NCBI GenBank assembly: GCA_001687465.1
Contig: LVLI01000216.1
Coordinates: 1-16,613 of the forward strand
Length of the DNA stretch: 16,613 nt
Direction: 5' to 3'
Source: Halocafeteria seosinensis
Lineage: Eukaryota > Sar > Bigyra > Bicosoecida
Under the pieces are notes generated by a model that saw nothing but the letters and a program-made list of their open reading frames with translations, was not told the DNA's origin and searched no databases. This document shows, piece by piece, positions 7,506 through 15,180 of the stretch (its first letter is position 1; every line of letters starts with the position of its first letter). Position numbers and translations under genes: made by a program.

Positions 7506-8102
7506 ATGAGTTATATAAATAGTGATGCTCCAGGAAGAGGTTTTGATTTTGGAGAAGCTGGTTATATAATTGATAAAGATGACGACTTCCACGATAAAGA
7601 GTATATTGATAACAACTTCTACGATAAAACTGAGAGTGATGAAAGATATTTATATCCTACAATTTATCATTTTCAATGGGATAAAACTTTTTTAAATTCT
7701 TCTGGTGAAAATCAAAGTCAGAGTGCAGAAATTACAGATTTAGTTTCTGGACAAACATATATGGCTAATATTGAAATTACTGTCTGGAGTGTAGATTCGG
7801 TTGGAAGTCCACAGTATTTTTGGTTTACTTTAGAAGCTAATGATTTACAAACATTTCCTGAGCAATTCTATGATACAAATAACAGATTTGATATTTCAAA
7901 TAGTAGTTATGCTGTATGGTTTAGAAGTGAGGATGAAGTAATGTTTAAATACAAATTTAATAAAATTTTCACAGCAACAGATACCGTAAATTTCAAAGTT
8001 CACTTTTGGAACCAAGCAAGTAATTCAAAGGGTATTGAAGTAAGACAAACAGTATTCTTATATCCCATAAAAAGCGAAGAACTCGATCCATATAATATAT
8101 AA
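7506..8102 (+). CDS. Short fibre-like protein, paralogue of the 8132 product
   Basis: A 198-aa protein. Residues 1-49 (MSYINSDAPG... NNFYDKTESDERY) match the N-terminus of the 8132 product, including AGYIIDKDDDFH and FYDKTESDxRY, and probably form the virion-anchoring part. From ~55 to the end there is a beta-rich domain whose landmarks also align with that paralogue's C-terminus: YMANIEITVWS, FKYKFNKIFTATDTVNFKVHFW, and a final RQTVFLYPI. The ~200-residue repeat stalk between these parts is missing, so this is a short-shaft version of the same fibre. No signal peptide or catalytic motif is visible. The start follows a TATAAACAAA box directly. The next gene begins 30 bp downstream. Confidence 0.75.
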   Translation: MSYINSDAPGRGFDFGEAGYIIDKDDDFHDKEYIDNNFYDKTESDERYLYPTIYHFQWDKTFLNSSGENQSQSAEITDLVSGQTYMANIEITVWSVDSVGSPQYFWFTLEANDLQTFPEQFYDTNNRFDISNSSYAVWFRSEDEVMFKYKFNKIFTATDTVNFKVHFWNQASNSKGIEVRQTVFLYPIKSEELDPYNI

Positions 8103-8115
8103 TAAATTTCTATCT

Positions 8116-8131
8116 TATATATATAAACAAA
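8116..8131 (+). promoter_or_regulatory. TATAAACAAA promoter box of the long fibre gene
   Basis: TATATATATAAACAAA abuts the ATG at 8132. Its last ten bases (TATAAACAAA) are identical to those ending at the ATG at 7506, within only 29 bp of intergenic space. Confidence 0.6.
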
Positions 8132-9406
8132 ATGAGTTATATTCACAGCGAAGGTAGAGATGGCTTAAGATATACCGATGCTGGTTATGTTATTGAAAGA
8201 GATGATGAACATTACACTCAAGAATATGTTGATGCAAACTTTTATGATAAAACTGAAAGTGATAATAGGTATTACACAAAAACAAATGCTGATAATAACT
8301 ACCTTCATTTAGATGGTTCTAAATCTATGGCTGCTAATCTAAATATGGATAGTAATAAGATAACTAACTTATCTAATCCTACTAGTGGGCAAGATGGAGC
8401 AACTAAAGATTATATTGATACTAATCATTATAATAAAACGGAAGCTGATAATAATTATCTTCATTTAGATGGTTCTAAATCTATGGCTGCTAATCTAAAT
8501 ATGAATAGTAATAAGATAACTAACTTATCTAATCCTACAAGTCTTAGTGATGCTTCTAACAAGGATTATATTGATACCAATTATTATGATAAAACAACTA
8601 GTGATTTTTTTTTTCTAAGAACTGATGGGAATAATGATATGTCTAGTGATTTAACATTTGTATCAGGCGCTAGTGTGGTATTGAATGATAGTGCTATGAA
8701 TGCTGGTAATAACAAAATTACTAACTTATCTAATCCTACTAGTGCGCAAGATGGAGCGACTAAAGACTATATTGATACTAATCATTATGATAAAACGGAA
8801 GCTGATAATAATTATCTTCATTTAGATGGAAGTAAAGCTATGAATGGGAATTTAGATGCTGGAGATAACAAGATAATTAATGTTAATGACCCAGTTAATA
8901 ATAAGGATGCTGTCAATCTTCAATACTTTACTGATAATAATACAACTTCTGGAACCATTGATGTTATGGAAAAGCAAGATACACAAAGTTTTACTCTTAA
9001 TCAAGGTGGAAGTATAACACATAATTTTTCTGTAAACGGTTTAGAAAATCGTCATTATTTATGTCATATTCAATTATTAGTTTGGTCAGATTTTACAAAT
9101 ACAGGCGATGGAGTTATTCTTGATCATTTAGTTTCAGATGATGGAATGACAACATTTTCAGACCCAGCTCGACAAGCTCAATTGGATGGTTTTGGTGGTG
9201 CTTCTAGATTTCAAATAAATACCGGTGGTATTGGCAACGAAAATGATAGAACATCATATTATAAATTTACAATCTTCACAAATACAACGGAGAACATTAC
9301 TTTTTCGACTGGGATAGCTGATAAGAATGAAATTGGTAGTAATAAAACTGTACACTCAAGAATACACGCTTATATTATCCCCGCTTCTGTGGCCCTTGGT
9401 CTTTGA
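8132..9406 (+). CDS. Long fibre-like protein with tandem stalk repeats
   Basis: A 424-aa protein. Residues 1-48 form an anchor shared with the 7506 product. Residues ~49-270 carry about four ~50-residue stalk units (YxKTxADNNYLHLDGSK, SMAANLNM, SNKITNLSNPTS, DGATKDYIDTN), a pattern typical of trimeric phage tail fibres and of giant-virus fibre proteins. Residues ~275-424 form a beta-rich head that ends RIHAYIIPASVALGL. Units 1, 2 and 4 are almost identical at the DNA level (for instance around 8300-8380, 8450-8530 and 8810-8830), implying recent duplication or gene conversion, so stalk length is probably variable. Unit 3 (residues ~158-200) has a divergent insert. Likely role: receptor-binding fibre. 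It is intact, with strong A/T-ending codons. Confidence 0.8.
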   Translation: MSYIHSEGRDGLRYTDAGYVIERDDEHYTQEYVDANFYDKTESDNRYYTKTNADNNYLHLDGSKSMAANLNMDSNKITNLSNPTSGQDGATKDYIDTNHYNKTEADNNYLHLDGSKSMAANLNMNSNKITNLSNPTSLSDASNKDYIDTNYYDKTTSDFFFLRTDGNNDMSSDLTFVSGASVVLNDSAMNAGNNKITNLSNPTSAQDGATKDYIDTNHYDKTEADNNYLHLDGSKAMNGNLDAGDNKIINVNDPVNNKDAVNLQYFTDNNTTSGTIDVMEKQDTQSFTLNQGGSITHNFSVNGLENRHYLCHIQLLVWSDFTNTGDGVILDHLVSDDGMTTFSDPARQAQLDGFGGASRFQINTGGIGNENDRTSYYKFTIFTNTTENITFSTGIADKNEIGSNKTVHSRIHAYIIPASVALGL

Positions 9407-9424
9407 AACAAATATAAAATAAAA

Positions 9425-9538
9425 ATGAAAGTAAATGGAAAGGAAGAAGAATTACCATATGGAGATGTAAATTCAAAAGACTTAACCAAGCAGGAATTAT
9501 TACGAAAATTGAATTCTTTGAAGCTTAAACTTATTTAA
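9425..9538 (+). CDS. Possible 37-aa protein
   Basis: An open frame of 38 codons, starting MKVNGKEEELPYGDVNSKDL and ending KLKLI. It lies 18 bp after the long fibre stop, preceded by an A/T-rich AAATATAAAATAAAA stretch and followed at once by a perfect 11-bp hairpin. The peptide is charged, with a probable C-terminal helix (LTKQELLRKLNSLKLKL). Position between a gene and a terminator-like hairpin favours a real small gene or the tail of a bicistronic message. I do not recognise it. Confidence 0.4.
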   Translation: MKVNGKEEELPYGDVNSKDLTKQELLRKLNSLKLKLI

Positions 9539-9539
9539 T

Positions 9540-9571
9540 TTATATAATCCTTTTAAAGTAGGATTATATAA
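9540..9571. terminator. Perfect 11-bp hairpin closing the fibre operon-like block
   Basis: TTATATAATCC (9540-9550) pairs perfectly with GGATTATATAA (9561-9571), with a 10-nt loop. It starts two bases after the stop of the 37-aa frame. It is the strongest 3'-end candidate for the fibre genes. Confidence 0.6.
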
Positions 9572-9610
9572 AAGTCATTAGATAGTTATTTTATTATTTA
9601 TTAAAAAAAC

Positions 9611-9667
9611 GGTTCNCAAAATATATGTTCAATCTTTAATAGAATGTTTAACTCTATTTTGAGAACC
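9611..9667. repeat. 57-bp dyad element, copy 2
   Basis: It has the same dyad and centre as copy 1 but reversed: GGTTCNCAAAATA (9611-9623) pairs with TATTTTGAGAACC (9655-9667). One base (9616) is an ambiguous N that would be T if the stem is intact. A short AT flank (ATTAAAAAAAC) is shared, but the GTAGCCCA part of the longer arm is absent here. A degenerate GGCGTTAAGCACTAACCAGGCT at about 9875 may be a displaced piece of it. Confidence 0.75.
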
Positions 9668-10074
9668 CCCTAAAACTCCTATTTCCTATGGAATTAATCT
9701 TATCTCACTTTTAAACACTTATCTTTAATTTCTACTTCAAAAGTTTTCATTATTATCTCATTTAAGCTTCAATTATAACGATTTCATAAGTCTATTGTAT
9801 ATTACCCTTTAATATTCTTTCTTATTGTAATTTGTAATAAATCCGCCGGTATTATTTCTGTGAGTTCTTGAATGGCGTTAAGCACTAACCAGGCTTTATT
9901 TAACTTTCCTATGTATTACCCCGTCAGTAGCTTCTATGTAGATGGATTTTCTAACTTTGTTCTACAATTCTTCTGTGTAAATGGATTTTCCTAATTCTAC
10001 AATTATTGGCGTTTATTTGAATTATTACTTCTATTTCTAAAACTACCATAATTATCTTAACTTTTATAATTATT

Positions 10075-10178
10075 GGCGTTAAACACTCACTGGGCTACTT
10101 TTTTTGATATATTAAAAAAACGGTTCTCAAAAAATATGTTCAATCTTTAATAGAATGTTTAACTCTATTTCGGGAACC
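10075..10178 (-). repeat. Right arm of ~100-bp inverted repeat with dyad copy 3
   Basis: This is the reverse complement of 4254-4357. GTTAAACACT, GGGCTAC, seven Ts, GATATATTAAAAAAAC and the dyad are all retained. The dyad stem (10122-10134 with 10166-10178) has mismatches, so this copy is more decayed than copy 1. Together with 4254-4357 it brackets the small-gene and fibre block. Confidence 0.75.
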
Positions 10179-10786
10179 TTTCAAAACCCCTATTTCTCTG
10201 GGGATTACTTATCGTTTAATTGTTAATGCTTTTAGTTATTTTCTATCGTAAAAGTATTTATATTTATCATATTTTTAGGCTGTTTTAAATGGTTATTCAA
10301 CCTTCCTGTATATTACCCTTCAATATTCCTCTATGTAGATGGATTTTCTAACTTTCTTCTACAATTCCTCTACGTAAATGTATTTTCTTAATTCTATATT
10401 TATTGGCGTTTATTTGAATTATTACTTCTATTTCTAAAACTACCATAATTATCTTAACTTTTCCTTCTATAACTTTACTTTTTTAATCAAACAATCTTTT
10501 TTTTCACCCTACGTGTAAGGCTAGTTCCACAGCACACCCGATGAACGAAGGGCATCAATTCCTCGATCATCGGTGTCAACGATGCATCGGGGACACACGA
10601 ATCAAATTCGTTTCCGTCTGTCTCTCGTAGACAGTCTCTGTTCTGGAACTTCAACAAAATACGAAAAGAGTTTACACTGTGCTACATTCATTGTCTACAA
10701 GTTGACTACAACACTCCGAATGAACGTTCATTTTCGCGCTCGGGTACATCTAGCAAACATGCAAACAATACACATCACACACACAC

Positions 10787-11260
10787 TCAACTTGTGGCCA
10801 GTGCATTAGCGAGCAGGAAGGACGTCTTGGTCCAGTCGGGTTCCAGCAACGTGTACTTCGGAGGATCCTGCCAGCGACAAATCTGTTCTAACAGTACGTC
10901 CTCTTCGAGAGGAACACGCTTGGTAAGAGGGTCCTCCCAGAGGATGGCATTGGGTTCGCGCTTGCCTGCAATCAGTCGCGTTCCAGCAACGCGTACTTCC
11001 ACGTACCGGGGTACTTCGAAGCCTTCCAGCGGAAATCAATTCTATCAGTAGGATGGCACCAGGAAGCTCTGGCAGGAACTCCCTCCTCCCAGCGCAAATC
11101 AATTCTATCAGTAGGAATTTGCAGCAGTGAATGGCACCAGGAAGTTCTGGCAGGAACCCCCTCGTCGAGAGACAGGAACGCGCTTGGTACGAGGGTCCTC
11201 CCAGCGGAAATCAATTCATCAGGATCGCGCTTGCGCGAAAGGTCCTCCTAGCGGACGGCA
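10787..11260 (-). pseudogene. Decayed minus-strand coding fragment with internal repeats
   Basis: On the minus strand, 11002-10787 reads as a protein-like peptide containing AILWEDPLTKRVPLEEDVLL and RWQDPPKYTLLEPDW. Farther upstream (11250-11005) related pieces recur in several frames: a second WEDP-TKRVP unit near 11170-11205, repeats of a TDRIDxRW peptide near 11035, 11100 and 11210, and two GVPARxSWCH units. Stops and frame changes separate them. I read this as remnants of a host gene or repeat family with tandem units. I cannot name the protein. The neighbouring 10500-10786 and 11260-11990 stretches hold no gene that I can support. Confidence 0.35.
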
Positions 11261-11992
11261 TCAAAAATGCGTAATCCCCTCCGTTCAGAGGGACTTCCTC
11301 ACGCTCCTGCGGGAGGCTCTACTGGTCGATTAAGGCGTTTAGCCATGGGTGAAAGGAAAGATTGCTGGCTCGGGGGTACCCAAAGGAAAGATTGTTCTTT
11401 GGGTCCACTTGTTATTTCCCGCTACAGAGATTCCATTCCACTTCTCCTCGGCTGTATCGTCGCCACTGCTACGTATGTTAGTTTACACTCACTGAATTGC
11501 TGCGTTTGAATTTTGCACTCATTGTGTATGGATGAACCTCGCTCACCGGGTACGTACAGTATGTTATATTCTTGGAGTCCTCGAGGGACCCTCTTCCTTG
11601 TTCAAATTCTGAAAAGGATCGGGGTCAGTTATGCCCCTTGAGTGTCCCCAGAGGGTGGAAGCATGGGTGGGCAATTAATGCCCTGGCACTTAAGCATGTA
11701 ATGAGCGGTATTTAATCTTAGCACTCAGCGGGATAGAGGATGAATGAATGCTTCCCTAAAATTACAATCTGGGGATGAAAAAGGGCGTTGTGGGTGTGTG
11801 CGTTGACTGAAGATGCATGGTGCGAAGTACGATTGGGGGTAGCTTGTTATCTCTGCTCTTTGCAGAAGTGGGGTATATTTGCTGTGATTCCTAAAAGTGC
11901 CACAAAGCGATTCCATTCTGTGTAAATATGTCAAATCGATAAAGCAAAAGTAAAAAGGAGTCCGCTCAAACAACGGGTGGAGCAACAAGTAA

Positions 11993-14882
11993 GTGGACCT
12001 GCCGTTTGCTTCATATAGTTCACTGGACCTTGCTACGATTCTTCACTTTACAGGTTCCAGCGCCTCTTGCGAGGCCGGAGCATCCGCTGATTCCGTAAGG
12101 ATGATAACGGATGGCGAGAGTATGTACACTGGGTGTGGCTCTGTCGTACAGCAACNCCTATACATGCCGTACTGTGTTTGCCTCCCCAGCTGCCCTTCCA
12201 TCTGATGTGGAGGAATGGACGGAAGACGACGTCCAGACATGGCTCACCAGCATTGACTGCGTTCAGTTTGCTGACAAGCTTCGGGACGTCAACGGACAGA
12301 AGCTTCGTACACTAGGAAGACCTGACCTCAAAGAACTAGGGATATCCGCTCTCTCTGACTTAAAAAAGATGGAAAAAGCCATTGACGAGCTAGTCGGAAA
12401 AAGGATATCAGATGGCACGAGTATGTACACTGGGTGTTTCTCTGTCGTACAGCAATTCTTGTACATGTCGTACTGTGTTTGGCTTTCCCTCCTCAGTTAC
12501 CCTTCCATCTGATGTGGAGGAATGGACGAAAGCCGACGTCCAGAGATGGCTCACCAGCATTGACTGCCGTCAGTTTGCGGACAATTTTCAGGGCATTAAC
12601 GGGATGAAGCTTCGTAAACTAGACAGAGGTGACCTCAAAGAACTAGGGATATCCGGTTTGGATGACTTAATAAAGATGCGAGAAGCCATTGACGAACTAG
12701 ACGGTAGGTAGTCTTTCGAAATTTCAGTATTGCGTTGTTTTTGTTACTCACTCAAGAAGTAAGTGTAAGAGTTCTCACGGTTTCTGCAGATATCGGTCTG
12801 AAATTTGAAGTCATTACACTGGTGAAAAAACTAAGGGAAATCGAGCGTGAACCAGCTTCTAAAGTACTTGAAGGATGCTGGCATCCCGGCAAAGAAATGA
12901 AGGCAAATGCTGTCGGTGTGTACTGTAGACGTGAGTATGATGACCTTTTCAAAGTGATTTCCGAGGAAAGCGACATGAACGTTTTCACCATAGAAGGCGT
13001 TCCTGGGATTGGAAAGACAATGATGATCCCCTTTGTCGTGTGGAAGCTCCTACATTCCGATCCGCCAGATCGACCTCCGCGAATTGTCTTAAGCCTCATG
13101 AATGCAAGTTCCCACATGTTCAAGATCGACCCTTCTACAGGTAGCGTCTCTTCAGTGAAATTCAAATACGTCAAAGATGGTGACTGGATTTTGCACGATG
13201 GAGCAGCGAACGACCGAATACGTCCCTTGGCACAAAATGCAAGAGGCAAATCGAAACTGTTGATTTTTATTTCACCCCGGAGAGCTCATCGCGATAAGGC
13301 CATTCTTTCTCCTTATCAATCTCGAAAAATCATGTCACCGTTTGATCAAGACGAATTGTTAGATCTTCGCCAAAATGTATACTCTAAACTTGTAGATGAC
13401 GACACGGTGCTTACCCGATATGAAACAATTGGCGGTGTCCCTAGATTTATTTTTGAGCACCCGATACTCATTGACGAGATTTTTGAGTCAATAGCAAGCG
13501 CAGTTTCACCAAAGGAAATACTAAACGACTCCGGTGAGCTTGACTCTGCGTGTGTCCATGGACGAGGCGAGCAAGTTTCCCTTAAAGCTGTTCAGCCTTG
13601 GTGGGGGGGAGATAAAAGGCATAGCTTTTTGTTGGCAGAGATTCGATTTTCGTCTCAAAAGATTGCTGACAAAGTCACGAGCCAATGGAACAAGCAGCAA
13701 TGGAATGAGCTTGTCAAGGGGGCGTTTTTGCCCGGTAAGCAGAGAGGTCCTCTCTTTGAGATAGCCTGTCACAATTTGATCCCGAAAAAACGTGCCATCC
13801 AGCCAGGCATCACCTTTCAGGATGTCACTATCCTCAAGTATAACGATAAAAAAAACTCCTGGGAGCGGGGCGACCGAATAGCAGGGGGCATACAGCTACC
13901 CCGATGTACCGAACGACGTATTAAAGGGCAAAGTTTGATTGGTCTTTTTGGAGAGTTGGAGAGACTGAGAACATTTCAGGCTGTGTATGGGAAGCCTTTA
14001 TCCAAAATTTTCAAAACAATCGACTCGGTCATTCTTACAGAAAATGAAAAATCAAATCCGGAAGGAGATGGAGAGTTGGAATGTAAACGTAAAGAGGAAC
14101 ATCCTGCTGCACCAACCGCGCAGCCTCAACAGGCCGCAACAAGAACACCACAAACGGAAGGGACAAGCGATGAACCTTCTGCAGCAGGGAGTGGGAAAAA
14201 ATCGGGTAGTGAAGTATTTCAGGCTCAGGGTGGTTATTCCAAAGTCGTTCGAGGTGGCGTATCATCTTCTATTTCATCGTCATCACCCCCCAGTAGCGAA
14301 AATCAGCAGGTGAAAGCACGGAGAGAAAAAGGTGGTCCTTTTTCTTCTTCTTCTTCTTCTTCTCCCTCGTCATCGTTGTCGTCAGCGGTAAACGCATTGT
14401 CGCTTTCATCCCACGAACAATCGACCGTATTGCAGTCGGCGGCATCATCCGTGTCGCCAACAGACACGGCACCCCCAAGTGAAACATCCTTGAAGAATCC
14501 TCTAATATTCATCCAGTATACTACGGCTGATGATCATTCGCTACTCATGTACGCTGTAAACAAGCTTTGGAAAGAAGTTCGCCACTTTTACAGATCAGGA
14601 GAGGAGGAATTTGTATATCCTGACTTCTATTTCATCGTTCCAAGCTATAGGGATCAATTCATGCCGGACCCACCAAAGTTTTCAAAAGATGACGTAAAAC
14701 CTAAAGAAGAAAAGCTTCGTGAAGAAAAAAAGCTTCGTAAAAAAGAAAAGCTTCGTAAAGAAGAAAAGCTTCGTGAAGAAGAAAAACTTCGTGAAGAAGA
14801 AAAGCTTTTGATAACGAAAATTAGGTTCTTCATAATTAAAGTCGACCAAGGTACGAATCTTATTGTTCCGCCTCCGATATGA
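11993..14882 (+). CDS. Spliced tandem-SAM protein with Crinkler/RHS-type P-loop NTPase
   Basis: Supported exons are ..12119, 12190-12420, 12497-12703 and 12790-14882; all three junctions are phase 1 and keep one frame. Exons two and three each encode a SAM domain (DVEEWT..DV..WL.SIDC.QFAD to LKELGIS..DL.KM..AIDEL). The last exon has Walker A GVPGIGKT, then LLIFISPRR, a WSLEEL-like SPFDQDELLDLR, ETIGGVPRFIFE and RGPLFEIACHNLI, the landmark order of retrotransposon-hot-spot and Crinkler NTPases. After a Ser-rich linker (~14080-14480) comes PLIFIQYT...DFYFIVPS, also seen at the C-terminus of that family. A KLREEE repeat and a TGA follow. SAM suggests oligomerisation; related proteins act in the nucleus or as effectors. 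The 5' end is unsure: 11993 is the first in-frame ATG, but 11989-12053 looks like a further 65-bp intron, so true exon 1 may lie upstream. Confidence 0.75.
12120..12189 (+). other. Intron (70 bp), phase 1
   Basis: GTATGT donor at 12120, TCCCCAG acceptor ending at 12189. The exons on either side join in phase 1. The intron sequence is nearly the same as the next intron, and contains an ambiguous base at 12156. Confidence 0.8.
12421..12496 (+). other. Intron (76 bp), phase 1, copy of the preceding intron
   Basis: GTATGT donor at 12421, CTCCTCAG acceptor ending at 12496, phase 1. Shared blocks with 12120-12189 (GTATGTACACTGGGTG, CTCTGTCGTACAGCAA, TGTACATG/ATACATG, CGTACTGTGTTTG) show the intron was duplicated together with the SAM exon, with a unit of about 301-307 bp. 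Confidence 0.8.
12704..12789 (+). other. Intron (86 bp), phase 1
   Basis: GTAGGT donor at 12704, TTTCTGCAG acceptor ending at 12789. Joining 12703 to 12790 keeps the frame of the SAM exon open into the NTPase exon. Without splicing, the SAM exon would stop at 12711, so the intron is needed to link the two parts. Confidence 0.75.
14340..14366 (+). repeat. TTC/TCT microsatellite encoding poly-Ser
   Basis: About seven or eight tandem trinucleotides encode a serine run in the linker of the NTPase protein. It is likely to vary in length between strains. Confidence 0.7.
14703..14814 (+). repeat. 18-bp tandem repeat encoding KLREEE units
   Basis: About six copies of an AAGCTTCGTGAAGAAGAA-like 18-mer encode a Lys/Arg/Glu-rich helical segment near the end of the NTPase protein. 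It interrupts the family-typical C-terminal domain between IVPSYRDQF and KIRFFIIKV, so it looks like a late expansion. Confidence 0.75.
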
Positions 14883-15098
14883 TTTGGAGAGCATAAAGAA
14901 GAAATAGGCCTCTTTGATGCAGATACATTAATTGCACACATTCCTCAATTTATTGACGATCCTGACGCGAATCAGGGAGCGCCAGCGACGACGGCAGCGA
15001 CCACGGTAGCGACGAAACGTGTTCGTGCGGGTGCCCGGACATTTGATGCCGGTGATTCGCGCCAACGGATGGAGGCTAAAACAGGAGACTCTACTTAA
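14883..15098 (+). pseudogene. In-frame continuation of the NTPase gene beyond a TGA
   Basis: After the TGA at 14880-14882 the same frame stays open for 71 more codons to a TAA at 15096-15098. It reads as protein-like sequence (EIGLFDADTLIAHIPQFIDD, then an Ala/Thr-rich stretch). This may be the original C-terminus cut off by a nonsense change, a readthrough extension, or an exon joined by a very short intron (a GTACGA at about 14850 and an AG near 14887-14891 would give ~40 bp). Composition matches the host gene and not the AT-rich island. Confidence 0.4.
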
Positions 15099-15180
15099 GT
15101 CTGCTAGGAAACCTGTGAGTGGAAGCAAAGATGCTCTTGTCTCTCGCGCTGAGGAATATTTGGAGTACTTTAGTGATACT
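15070..15180 (+). other. SAP-like domain fragment
   Basis: In the frame one base ahead of the preceding extension, residues LKQETLLKSARKPVSGSKDA and LVSRAEEYLE follow the SAP (SAF-A/B, Acinus, PIAS) DNA-binding pattern: LK-x3-L, then KPVSG-KxxLVxR. It overlaps the end of 14883-15098, so either a frameshift or a splice would be needed to join them. It could be the tail of the same host gene or an unrelated exon. Confidence 0.35.

Larger units (their letters stand above)
9600..10490 (+). repeat. Imperfect tandem duplication, non-coding AT-rich region
   Basis: No gene is supported here. Two imperfect copies run from the dyad onward: dyads are offset by 511 bp (9610 and 10121), while the CTATGTAGATGGATTTTCTAAC to CCATAATTATCTTAAC blocks are offset by 397 bp (9934 and 10331), so there is an indel of about 114 bp. 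Inside copy one, about 9932-10004, a 35- to 37-bp unit (GTAGATGGATTTTCTAA...TTCTACAATT) is itself repeated. The ATTATTGGCGTT block appears at about 10003, 10069 and 10401. Such AT-rich repeats at the end of a viral element could be an origin or a decayed terminus. Confidence 0.65.

Noticed and set aside
8132-9406. Bacterial prophage origin for the fibre genes
   Set aside because: There are no ribosome binding sites; starts follow A/T boxes directly, neighbouring genes are giant-virus-like, and the flanks hold a gene with introns, so a eukaryotic virus is the better explanation.
9600-10490. CRISPR-like array
   Set aside because: The repeats are long, imperfect and unevenly spaced, with no regular spacers, and the setting is eukaryotic.
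12735-12789. ATG at 12735 as an independent start for the NTPase gene
   Set aside because: This stretch lies within a well-formed GT-AG intron, and splicing links the SAM exon to the NTPase in phase.
14269-14941. Minus-strand frames with poly-Glu/Lys or Phe-Ser-Ser repeats
   Set aside because: Antisense readings of the serine run and the KLREEE repeat of the NTPase gene.
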